Notes under the pieces: model-generated
Seen by the model: only the letters and a program-made list of their open reading frames with translations
What the model was told of the DNA's origin: nothing
The model's database searches: none
Assembly: GCA_041397845.1 (NCBI GenBank)
Contig: JAWKVW010000016.1
Location: 1-64,000, forward strand
DNA from: JAKPQE01 sp041397845
GTDB lineage: Bacteria > Pseudomonadota > Alphaproteobacteria > Rhizobiales > JAKPQE01
Length of the DNA: 64,000 nucleotides
Direction of reading: 5' to 3'
In this document: positions 56,809 through 64,000 of the stretch, piece by piece
How positions within the stretch are numbered: position 1 is the stretch's first letter
How the letters are laid out: each line of letters opens with the position of its first letter
Position numbers and translations under genes: made by a program

Positions 56809-57687
56809 TCAGTCGGCGCGCCCGGGTTTTCCGGCTTTGCCGGCAAATGCCTCGGGCAGGTTGACCACGCCGCGAAACTCCGTTTCCTCGAAGGTCGCAT
56901 TGGCAAGGTCGGCGCCATCGAGATTTGCCCCGATGAACACCGTCGAGATGAGGGTCGAGCCGCGCAGCTTGGCCCCGGAAAGGTCCGCCCCCGAGAAATC
57001 GACCTCCTCGGCGCTCGCCCCTGTCAGATCGACATTGGCCAGCCGCGCCCAGCGGAAATCCGAGCCGTAGAGCACCGCCCGCAGCATGAACACCCGCGAG
57101 AAGTCCGCCCGGCGGAACCGGGAATCCTCCATCGAGATGTCCTTCATGAAGGCGCCGCGGAAATCGGCGTCATCGCCGTTCGCGCCGGCAAGCTCGGCGC
57201 CGAACATGAAGGTCTTGACGAAATCGCCGCCGGAAAGATCGGTCTGCGACAGGTTGGTGTGAAAGAGATCGGAACCCGTCATGTCGATCCGCCGCATGCG
57301 GCAGCCGGCAAGGTTGGCCCATTTGAGGTTGGCGCCGCGCACGATCGCGCCGGTGAGGTCGCAACCGGAAAGGTTCGACGTCGAAAGGTCGACCCGGCTG
57401 AGATTGGCGCCATGCAGGTCGACGCCGGCCATCTGCCGCCCGGCAAAGGAACAATGGCGCAGGTCCGTATGCGGCGCCGGCGCCTCGCAGTCCCCCTTCG
57501 CCATCGCCTCGACGGCCCGCCCCTCGCCAGCCGCAAGGACGCCGGCAAACAGCAGGCCAAACCCGGCAACAAACGCCAAGGGCCGCAGGCGGACCTTGGT
57601 CCCCCTGCGGCCGCCGCCGCACTTGTTGCCCCCCGTACTGGCAGCGCCGCGGCTGTTCGTTGTCGTCCGAATATCCGGAAAGAGCAT
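56809..57687 (-). CDS. Exported pentapeptide-repeat protein
   Basis: About 292 residues. A basic N-terminus and a hydrophobic segment (LAFVAGFGLLFAGVLAA) give export or anchoring. About 28 A(D/N)Lxx-type pentapeptides follow (DLRHC, DLHGANLSRVDLSTSNLSGC, and so on to ANATFEETEF), predicting a right-handed square beta-helix. The ATG at 57687 has GGAG 8 bases upstream. It lies between the menaquinone genes and napC on the same strand; periplasmic pentapeptide proteins are sometimes seen with cytochrome genes, but no function is known. Its inclusion in this respiratory string is a notable unknown. Confidence 0.8.
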   Translation of the reverse strand: MLFPDIRTTTNSRGAASTGGNKCGGGRRGTKVRLRPLAFVAGFGLLFAGVLAAGEGRAVEAMAKGDCEAPAPHTDLRHCSFAGRQMAGVDLHGANLSRVDLSTSNLSGCDLTGAIVRGANLKWANLAGCRMRRIDMTGSDLFHTNLSQTDLSGGDFVKTFMFGAELAGANGDDADFRGAFMKDISMEDSRFRRADFSRVFMLRAVLYGSDFRWARLANVDLTGASAEEVDFSGADLSGAKLRGSTLISTVFIGANLDGADLANATFEETEFRGVVNLPEAFAGKAGKPGRAD

Positions 57688-57714
57688 GCCGTCCACTCCA
57701 ATCAGCGGCCGGCT

Positions 57715-58317
57715 TTATTTGCCCTGCGCGGCCTCGACCTTCTTCGCGATCTCTTCATAGCGCTCGTTGGCGCCATCGGGAAGCTGATGCGCGATGCCGC
57801 GATGGCAGTCGATGCAGGTCTTGCCCTCGTCGAAGCCCTCTTCGTGACGGTCGGCGCTGCGCGACTCCTGCACGCCGAAATCCATGGATTCGGAATCGTG
57901 GCAGTTCCGGCATTCCCGCGAATTGGTCTTCTTCATGGTCTCCCAGACGTGGCTGGCAAGCTCGAGGCGCTTGGCCTGGAACTTCTCGCGCGTGTCGATC
58001 GTGCCAAGCACCTTGTGCAGGAGCTCGTTCGACGCCTGGATCTTGCGGATCATCTTGTGCGTCCACTCCTTCGGCACGTGGCAGTCGGTGCACACCGCGC
58101 GCACGCCGGAGCGGTTGTAGTAGTGGATGGTCTCCGTGTACTCCTGGTACACATTGTCCTTCATCTCATGGCAGGAGATGCAGAATGTCTCGGTGTTGGT
58201 CGCCTCGACGGCCCAGTTGAAGCCGCCCCAGAACATCACGCCGAGCACGGCGCCAACGAACAACAGGCCGATCAGGCGCTTTGACGACGTCCCCATGGAC
58301 TTCCCTTCCTCACTCAT
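57715..58317 (-). CDS. napC: NapC/NirT-family tetraheme cytochrome c
   Basis: 200 residues with one N-terminal membrane anchor (LIGLLFVGAVLGVMFWGGF) and four heme motifs: CISCH, CTDCH, CRNCH and CIDCH. It takes electrons from quinol and passes them to NapB/NapA. Start ATG 58317 has GAGGATC upstream. It is the last gene of the nap operon seen here. The length and heme count match standard NapC. Confidence 0.93.
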   Translation of the reverse strand: MSEEGKSMGTSSKRLIGLLFVGAVLGVMFWGGFNWAVEATNTETFCISCHEMKDNVYQEYTETIHYYNRSGVRAVCTDCHVPKEWTHKMIRKIQASNELLHKVLGTIDTREKFQAKRLELASHVWETMKKTNSRECRNCHDSESMDFGVQESRSADRHEEGFDEGKTCIDCHRGIAHQLPDGANERYEEIAKKVEAAQGK

Positions 58318-58356
58318 CGTTCGATCCTCGCCGACGTCCGGCGAGGCCGGACGCCG

Positions 58357-58386
58357 ATGCCGCCGTCGCCCATTCGCCGGCGGCAT
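58357..58386 (-). other. Hairpin between napB and napC
   Basis: ATGCCGCCG (58357-58365) pairs with CGGCGGCAT (58378-58386). A second small hairpin (GTCCGGC-GAG-GCCGGAC) lies beside it at 58336-58352. No T-run follows. Confidence 0.4.
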
Positions 58387-58422
58387 AGCCAACCTTGAAC
58401 GCGACGCGTCCGTCTGTCCCGC

Positions 58423-58863
58423 TTACTTTGCGCCCGCGAAGGTATTCTCGATGAGCGGCGAGGCATCGAGCTGCGGCACGTGGCACTGGTTGCAGAAATG
58501 CCGGCGATCGTTGACCTTCTCGAGCTTGTTGCCGTCCCGGTCGACGAAATGGCTCTCGCCGATGACGGGCGCCTTTTCCTTCTTGAAGTTTTCCGGACCG
58601 TGGCAGTTGAGGCAGGTGTTTTCTTTCAGCGTGATGCGGTCATTGTCAATGTTGTGCGGAATGGTCGGCGGCTGCAGCTTCCACGACCGCTCGAAGCCGC
58701 CGCTCGCGGTTTCCTGCTTGTGCCGGTCCGGCGCCTGGTCGTCGGCGGCATCGAGCGGACGGTCGCCGCGCAGCGACAGCACCTCGGCCGAAACGCCGAA
58801 GCTGAGGCCGATCGTCGCCGCGAGGAACACACCCGCCAGAGTCGTCTTGATAAAGGCTCTCAT
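58423..58863 (-). CDS. napB: NapB, diheme cytochrome c subunit of periplasmic nitrate reductase
   Basis: 146 residues with a Sec signal peptide (cleavage near 26, VSAE) and two heme motifs, CLNCH and CNQCH, in the order and spacing of NapB. It passes electrons to NapA. The start at 58863 has a very strong AGGAGG. It lies 22 bp after napH. Confidence 0.94.
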   Translation of the reverse strand: MRAFIKTTLAGVFLAATIGLSFGVSAEVLSLRGDRPLDAADDQAPDRHKQETASGGFERSWKLQPPTIPHNIDNDRITLKENTCLNCHGPENFKKEKAPVIGESHFVDRDGNKLEKVNDRRHFCNQCHVPQLDASPLIENTFAGAK

Positions 58864-58885
58864 TTCATCCTCCTGATGTTCGATC

Positions 58886-59830
58886 TCACGCGATCTGCTT
58901 TTCCTTGCCGGATTCCGCCCCTGCGGGGTTCGCCCCGGTTTCCGGCTGAACGTGGATGGTCGGCGGCGTGACCAGCGCCCGGCCCCTCAGGCCGAACGCG
59001 TAGACATGGTTTGGACAGATATCGATGCACCGGCCGCAATTGGTGCACGCACCTGAAAGGATGACGGGACTGCCGTTCGGCGCGCTCTTGACGGCCGGCG
59101 GAATGACCTGCGCTTCCGGGCAGACCTCGTAGCATTCCATGCAGTCGTCGCAGTTCGCCCGGCCGTCTGCGCGCACCCGAAGGACACTCTTGGCGCCAAG
59201 CAGGCCGTAGAACGCGCCCATCGGGCAGATGTGGCCGCACCAGCCATGCCGGGCAACGAACACATCGAACAGGAAAATCGCCGCCAGCACCGCCCAGCCG
59301 AAACCCATCCCGAAGACCAGGCCGCGATTGACGATCGAGACCGGATTGACGAGTTCGTAGGCGAGCGAGCCGGTCGCCACCGAAACGATGAACACCAGCG
59401 CCAGCATGTAGTAGCGCGTCGACGGCTTCAGCTTGGCCGACTGGCGGATATCGAGCTTGCGTCGCGTCCAGTGCGCCGCGTCGGTGACGATGTTCACCGG
59501 GCAGACCCACGAGCAGAACACCCGCCCGCCGACGAGGAAATAGAACACCGCAACGATGACGGCACCGATCAGCGCCGCCGAACTGAAGCCGGCAAATCCC
59601 GTTGCCAGCATCTGCAGGAACACCATCGGATCGGTCAGCGGCACCGTGTCGAAGACGAGGCTCGACACGAGATTGCCTTTCAGGATCCAGATCCCGGCCC
59701 ACGGCCCGAGAAGGAACAGACCGATGATCGCAAGCTGCGAAATTCGACGCAGGATCAGGTATTTGTAGGCAGCGAACCAGCCTTTTTCGGCGATTGCGTC
59801 CTTGCCGAGATCTTTGAGAGGAGTGGCCAT
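58886..59830 (-). CDS. napH: NapH, membrane quinol-dehydrogenase iron-sulfur protein
   Basis: 314 residues. Four or more membrane helices carry the Cys motifs FCSWVCPVN and WCGHICPMG. Two C-terminal [4Fe-4S] sites follow: CDDCMECYEVCP and CTNCGRCIDICP. With NapG it oxidises quinol (ubiquinol in E. coli) and feeds NapC/NapB. The start ATG at 59830 overlaps the napG stop (TGATG), with GGGAG upstream. Confidence 0.94.
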   Translation of the reverse strand: MATPLKDLGKDAIAEKGWFAAYKYLILRRISQLAIIGLFLLGPWAGIWILKGNLVSSLVFDTVPLTDPMVFLQMLATGFAGFSSAALIGAVIVAVFYFLVGGRVFCSWVCPVNIVTDAAHWTRRKLDIRQSAKLKPSTRYYMLALVFIVSVATGSLAYELVNPVSIVNRGLVFGMGFGWAVLAAIFLFDVFVARHGWCGHICPMGAFYGLLGAKSVLRVRADGRANCDDCMECYEVCPEAQVIPPAVKSAPNGSPVILSGACTNCGRCIDICPNHVYAFGLRGRALVTPPTIHVQPETGANPAGAESGKEKQIA

Positions 59831-60807
59831 CACTGCGCTCCCGGCATCTTGCCATTGAGGGAATCGAGCGGATTGGCGGAGAACGGGAAATCACCCCCGC
59901 CCGGCGCCGCCGGCGCCGCCGGTGCGACACCCGCTCCCGGCCCGATTTCCGCGCCCGAACCCGGCAGGCCCTGCGGCGCCGGCGTCGGTGCCGCACCCGG
60001 CTGGTCGACATAGAGGCCGCGGCCGCTGTAGTCGTAGTGGACGCCCTCCGGCAGATTGAACTTGTGCTCGGTATCGGGCGTGACCAGCGCCTCGCCGGCC
60101 TCGTTCTTCTGCTCCCAGCCGAGCCGGTAATGATGACCGAGCTCGCCCTTCGCCAGCCGCATCGGCAGCACCTTGATCGCCGCCTCCTCGAGAATGCACG
60201 CCCGCTCGCAAAGGCCGCAGCCCGTGCACGAATGCGAATAGACCACCGGCACGAACAGCGCGTGCTTGCCCGAGCGCTTGTTAGAGGAATACTCGAGCTT
60301 GATGGCGCTGCCGCGGATCGGGCAGATGTTGAAGCAGACCTCGCAGCGCAGGCCCTGGAACGCGATGCACGATTCCTGGTCGACCACCACCGCAAGGCCC
60401 ATCTTGGCCTTGTTGATGTTGTCGAGCCCCGGATCGAGCGCCCCGGTCGGGCAGACCGGCACGCAGGGAATGTCCTCGCACATCTCGCAAGGGCCCGAGC
60501 GCGCCGTGAAATAGGGTGTGCCGGTCGCGACGTCGTCGCCAAGATCGGCAAGCTTCAGGATGCCATAGGGGCAATCGCGCACGCAAAGGCCGCAGCGCAC
60601 GCAGGCCGCGAGGAACTCGTCTTCCGGCAGCGCCCCCGGCGGCCGGATCGCGCTCGCCGGCAGGGCATTGCCCTTGCCCGCGTAAAGCCCGAGCGCCAGC
60701 CCGAATATGCTGACGCCGCAGGCGGTCTTGCCTGCATCCACCAGGAACTTTCGCCGGCTGGCGAGCCGGTCGAGAAGCGTGCCCTGTTTGCTTGCGTCGG
60801 CGGTCAT
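59830..60807 (-). CDS. napG: NapG, periplasmic four-cluster ferredoxin
   Basis: 325 residues. The Tat signal is SRRKFLVDAGK. Four clusters follow: CVRCGLCVRDCP, CEMCEDIPCVPVCP, CEVCFNICP and CTGCGLCERAC. After about residue 260 comes a Pro/Ala/Gly-rich tail of about 60 residues, longer than in E. coli NapG. ATG 60807 has AGGGAC upstream; a TTG two codons earlier is not preferred. It partners NapH. Confidence 0.92.
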   Translation of the reverse strand: MTADASKQGTLLDRLASRRKFLVDAGKTACGVSIFGLALGLYAGKGNALPASAIRPPGALPEDEFLAACVRCGLCVRDCPYGILKLADLGDDVATGTPYFTARSGPCEMCEDIPCVPVCPTGALDPGLDNINKAKMGLAVVVDQESCIAFQGLRCEVCFNICPIRGSAIKLEYSSNKRSGKHALFVPVVYSHSCTGCGLCERACILEEAAIKVLPMRLAKGELGHHYRLGWEQKNEAGEALVTPDTEHKFNLPEGVHYDYSGRGLYVDQPGAAPTPAPQGLPGSGAEIGPGAGVAPAAPAAPGGGDFPFSANPLDSLNGKMPGAQ

Positions 60808-60858
60808 TTTCAAAAGTCCCTAAAACCTGTTCATGGGCCCCGATCGAGCCGGGGAAGC

Positions 60859-60884
60859 GTCGCCCGGCGCATCCGCCGGGCGAC
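60859..60884 (-). terminator. Hairpin between napA and napG
   Basis: GTCGCCCGGCG-(4 nt)-CGCCGGGCGAC is a perfect 11-bp stem 19 bp after the napA stop, without a T-run. It mirrors the hairpin after nosZ and may set a higher transcript level for the catalytic subunit. Confidence 0.55.
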
Positions 60885-60902
60885 AGTTTCAGGAGGACGC
60901 GA

Positions 60903-63458
60903 TCAGGCCTTCTCGACCTTGCACGCGCACTTCTTGTAGTCGGTTTCCTTCGACATCGGATCGGTCTGGTCGAGCGTCAGCTTGTTGACCAGACGGCCCT
61001 CGTCGAACCACGGCACGAACACGAGGCCCTTCGGCGGACGGTTGCGGCCGCGGGTATCGACGCGGGTGACGATCTCGCCGCGGCGGGTCGAGACCTTGAC
61101 CTCGGAGCCGTCACGCAGCTTGCGCTTCTTGGCGTCTTCCGGATGCATGAAGATCACCGCGTCCGGAACGGCGCGATAGAGCTCCGGCACGCGCCGGGTC
61201 ATCGAGCCGGAATGCCAGTGCTCGAGCACGCGGCCGGTGCACAGCCACAGATCGAACTCGTCGTCCGGGGCCTCCGCCGGCGGCTCATACGGCGCGAAGA
61301 TGATGTTCGCACGGCCGTCCTTGTTGCCGTAGAACTTCACCACCGACTGATCGCCCTCGACATGCGGATCGTAGCCGCCACGGAAGCGCCACAGCGTCTC
61401 CTTGCCTTCGATGACCGGCCAGCGCAGGCCGCGCGCCTTGTGATAGGCGTCGAACTCCGCCATCTCATGGCCGATCTTGGGCATGCCGGCAGTCGAGTTG
61501 AACAGCCGGTATTCCTCGAACAGGCCCTTCTGCACGTAGTAGCCGAAGTACGCCGATTCATCGTTCTCGTAGGCATTGCCGCGATCGTCCTGGATCGAGC
61601 CCTCGAACGGGAACTGGTTCACCTGACCATTGGTGAACAGCACCTCGTAGAGGGTCTTTCCGGCATATTCCGGCATCTTGGCGATCTGCTCGGCCGGCCA
61701 CACGTCCTCGACCGTGAAGTACTTGGCGAACTCCATGGTCTGCCAGACGTCGGAACGCGACTCGCCCGGCGCCTTGACCTGCTGGCGCCAGAACTGCGTG
61801 CGCCGCTCGGCGTTGCCGTAAGCGCCTTCCTTCTCCGCCCACATCGCCGTCGGCAGGATGAGGTCGGCCGCCATCGCCGAAACCGTCGGATAGGGATCCG
61901 AAACGGTGACGAAGTTGTCCGGATTACGCCAGCCCGGATAGGACTCCTCGTTCATGTTGGCGGCAGCCTGCATGTTGTTGTTGCACTGCTGCCAGTAGCA
62001 GTTGAGCTTGCCGTCCTTCATCATGCGGTGCATGAGGACCGCGTGGAAGCCGGGCTTCGGGCCGATCGTGCCTTCCGGCAGCTTCCAGATCTTCTCGGCA
62101 TACTGCCGGTGCCCCTCGTTCATGACGACCATGTCGGCCGGCAGGCGATGGGCGAAGGTGCCGACCTCGCGGGCGGTGCCGCAGGCCGAGGGCTGGCCGG
62201 TCAGCGAGAACGGGCTGTTGCCCGGCTCGGAGATCTTGCCCATCAGCAGGTGAACGTTATAGAGGTTGTTGTTCACCCACACGCCGCGCGTGTGCTGGTT
62301 GAAGCCCATCGTCCAGTACGACGAGACCTTCTTGTTCGGATCGGCATAGGCCTTGGCAAGGCTCTCGAGCTGGTCCTTCGGCACGCCGGAAAGCTCGGAG
62401 ACGTAGTCGAGCGTGTAGGGCTCGACCGACTTGGCGAACGCCGCGAAGTCGATGTCGTCCATCTTGCCCGGATTGCCCTTGGTCTTGGTCGGGTCGGCCG
62501 GATCCGGATAGCCGTTCGCGGTCGCCTTGACCTCGAGCGGATGGTTCGGACGAAGGCCGTAGCCGATGTCCGTCGTCGCCGCCTTGAAGTTGACGTGCTC
62601 GTTGATGAAGGCCTCGTTGTAGGCCTTGTTCTGGATGATGTAGTTGGCGATGTAGTTGAGGATCGCCAGGTCGGTCTGCGGCGTGAAAACCATGCCGTTG
62701 TCGGCCAGCTCGAAGCAGCGGTTCTCGTAGGTCGAGAGCACGTGCACCTCGCAGCCCGGCTTGGTCAGACGGGTGTTGGTCAGACGCGACCACAGGATCG
62801 GGTGCATTTCGGCCATGTTGGCGCCCCAGAGCACGAACACGTCGGCATGCTCGAGGTCGTCATAGCAGCCCATCGGCTCGTCGATGCCGAAGGCACGGGC
62901 GAAGGCGACCACCGCCGAGGCCATGCAATGGCGGGCGTTCGGGTCGAGATTGTTCGACCGCATGCCGGCCTTCATCAGCTTGACCGCGGCATAGCCCTCC
63001 CACAGGGTCCACTGGCCCGAGCCGAACATGGCGACCGCCGAGGGGCCCTTGGCCTTCAGCGCCGCCTTCCACTTGTCGGCCATGACCGTGAAGGCCTCGT
63101 CCCAGGAGACTTCCTCGAACTCGCCGTTCTTGTCGAAGGCGCCGTTCTTCTTGCGCAGCAACGGCTTGGTCAGCCGGTCCTTGCCGTACATGATCTTCGT
63201 CAGGAAGTAGCCCTTGATGCAGTTCAGGCCGCGATTGACCGGCGCATCGGGATCGCCCTGGGTCGCCACCACGCGACCGTCCTTGACGCCGACCAGCACC
63301 GAGCAGCCGGTACCGCAGAACCGGCAGGCCGTCTTGTCCCAGCGGATGCCGGTGTCGTCCTGCGCGGAAGCGACCGATGCGGGCACCGTCAGGCCCGCCG
63401 TCGCCGCGGCCGCCGCAACGGCGTTCGCTTTAATGAAATCTCGGCGATTAAGCGACAT
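60903..63458 (-). CDS. napA: NapA, periplasmic nitrate reductase molybdenum catalytic subunit
   Basis: 851 residues with a Tat signal (NRRDFIKANA). A [4Fe-4S] site follows (CRFCGTGC plus GLNCIKG), and the molybdenum-coordinating Cys lies in ARHCMASAV (near 178). Bis-MGD binding blocks such as GANMAEMHPILWSR and RTQFWRQQ are intact throughout. It reduces nitrate to nitrite in the periplasm. Start ATG 63458 has AGGAGG. The operon order F-D-A-G-H-B-C matches E. coli and Magnetospirillum rather than the napEFDABC order of most rhizobia. Confidence 0.97.
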   Translation of the reverse strand: MSLNRRDFIKANAVAAAAATAGLTVPASVASAQDDTGIRWDKTACRFCGTGCSVLVGVKDGRVVATQGDPDAPVNRGLNCIKGYFLTKIMYGKDRLTKPLLRKKNGAFDKNGEFEEVSWDEAFTVMADKWKAALKAKGPSAVAMFGSGQWTLWEGYAAVKLMKAGMRSNNLDPNARHCMASAVVAFARAFGIDEPMGCYDDLEHADVFVLWGANMAEMHPILWSRLTNTRLTKPGCEVHVLSTYENRCFELADNGMVFTPQTDLAILNYIANYIIQNKAYNEAFINEHVNFKAATTDIGYGLRPNHPLEVKATANGYPDPADPTKTKGNPGKMDDIDFAAFAKSVEPYTLDYVSELSGVPKDQLESLAKAYADPNKKVSSYWTMGFNQHTRGVWVNNNLYNVHLLMGKISEPGNSPFSLTGQPSACGTAREVGTFAHRLPADMVVMNEGHRQYAEKIWKLPEGTIGPKPGFHAVLMHRMMKDGKLNCYWQQCNNNMQAAANMNEESYPGWRNPDNFVTVSDPYPTVSAMAADLILPTAMWAEKEGAYGNAERRTQFWRQQVKAPGESRSDVWQTMEFAKYFTVEDVWPAEQIAKMPEYAGKTLYEVLFTNGQVNQFPFEGSIQDDRGNAYENDESAYFGYYVQKGLFEEYRLFNSTAGMPKIGHEMAEFDAYHKARGLRWPVIEGKETLWRFRGGYDPHVEGDQSVVKFYGNKDGRANIIFAPYEPPAEAPDDEFDLWLCTGRVLEHWHSGSMTRRVPELYRAVPDAVIFMHPEDAKKRKLRDGSEVKVSTRRGEIVTRVDTRGRNRPPKGLVFVPWFDEGRLVNKLTLDQTDPMSKETDYKKCACKVEKA

Positions 63459-63491
63459 TGATGGTTCCTCCTTGATCTATCTGTCCCGTCG

Positions 63492-63719
63492 TCATTCGTG
63501 GTATTCGTAGACGAGTGCCGTACTGAGAACGCCCGCCATACGGCTCATTTCCATGATCGATTCGCTGCAGTGCGTCCGATCGGGGTGATCGATGGTGACG
63601 ACCATCTTGCCCGACGGATCCCGCGCGTGAATCTCGACCCCTTCGATCTGGAGAAGCTTCTCCTCGACCGAACCGGTTTGCGCCGCCTGGGCGAAAACCA
63701 CGAGACTGCAAATGGTCAT
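63492..63719 (-). CDS. napD: NapD, chaperone for NapA
   Basis: 75 residues, with the NapD pattern MTICSLVV, IEGVEIHARDPSGKMVVTI and SIMEMSRMAGVLSTALVYEY. It binds the NapA Tat signal peptide and controls its export. Its ATG overlaps the napF stop (ATGA). Confidence 0.93.
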   Translation of the reverse strand: MTICSLVVFAQAAQTGSVEEKLLQIEGVEIHARDPSGKMVVTIDHPDRTHCSESIMEMSRMAGVLSTALVYEYHE

Positions 63720-64000
63720 GCCACACCCCTCCCTTGGGTGAAGTCGTCGATTGCAATCGCTCCGGCCGGACACGGCGCGACGCAGGCGCCGCACCCCGTG
63801 CAAAGCTCTTGCGACACCGTCATCTGGCTGCCGAAAAGCGCCGGCCGGAACCGGATCGCCCTGGGCTCGCACCAGCCTTCGCAGAGCCGGCAGGAGATCC
63901 CCTTGGCCTCGAGGCAGGCCGCCGTTGCCGCTGCCGTCACCCGCCAGGGGCGGCCGGTCCGGTCGGCTTCAAAGGCGCCGTGCGTGCACGCCTCGGCGCA
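63716..64000 (-). CDS. napF: NapF ferredoxin (N-terminus beyond the window)
   Basis: The last 94 residues are present. They contain the end of one cluster (CAEACTHGAF), CRLCEGWC in the middle and CTGCGACVAPCP at the C-terminus, the NapF layout of [4Fe-4S] clusters. It is a cytoplasmic accessory protein that interacts with NapA. The stop overlaps napD, confirming one operon. Confidence 0.9.
   Translation of the reverse strand, partial: CAEACTHGAFEADRTGRPWRVTAAATAACLEAKGISCRLCEGWCEPRAIRFRPALFGSQMTVSQELCTGCGACVAPCPAGAIAIDDFTQGRGVA

Noticed and set aside
60792..63461. 889-codon plus-strand frame opposite napA
   Set aside because: NapA is complete on the minus strand with all cofactor motifs; the antisense frame has none.

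Overview
The window is very GC-rich, densely coded bacterial DNA. Several features point to an alphaproteobacterium, probably near the Hyphomicrobiales (order not certain): a SAM-II riboswitch ahead of metZ, a long (about 370-residue) dCTP deaminase, a DUF2244 gene next to nth, and the codon bias. The gene content implies a facultative anaerobe that reduces nitrate in the periplasm and reduces nitrous oxide.

Region 1 (1-27465) is one surface-protein locus. A giant minus-strand gene, whose 3' end lies beyond the left edge, encodes at least 6,150 residues with about 67 hemolysin-type (RTX) calcium-binding modules. Upstream of it on the same strand lie a TolC-like outer-membrane lipoprotein, a PilZ protein, a MotA/TolQ-like and a MotB-like membrane protein, and a type I secretion ABC transporter. 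A divergent HlyD-like adaptor completes the exporter. This resembles Salmonella SPI-4, where the giant adhesin SiiE and its exporter SiiCDF are accompanied by the MotAB-like pair SiiAB, with a possible c-di-GMP input added here.

Region 2 (27466-42720) is mostly housekeeping: an L,D-transpeptidase, a PfkB kinase, a broken EI24/CysZ-like protein, endonuclease III, DUF2244, an Ada-like alkyltransferase, a CDP-alcohol phosphatidyltransferase, DUF2867, metZ, dcd, tRNA-Gly, DUF779, an aldehyde dehydrogenase with a sigma-54 promoter and divergent AcoR-type activator, a DM9-like exported protein and a BASS transporter. Intergenic spaces here carry a REP-like element family and short tandem repeats.

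Region 3 (42870-64000) is respiratory. A Sco protein and a TlpA-like thioredoxin converge on a minus-strand clade II (Sec-exported, NosR-less) nitrous oxide reductase cluster, in the order nosZ, two diheme cytochromes c, a NosB-like protein, nosD, nosG, nosH, nosF, nosL, nosY. Upstream lie menA, a ubiE/menG methyltransferase and a pentapeptide-repeat protein, then napFDAGHBC running off the right edge. Together these suggest menaquinol oxidation by NapGH/NapC and NosGH feeding nitrate and N2O reduction.

Sequence quality: many single-base frameshifts interrupt otherwise conserved genes. There are three in the giant gene, several in the EI24 gene, one in the Ada-like gene, and a dense cluster at 50650-52050. 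Most look like assembly errors, but this cannot be settled from sequence alone.
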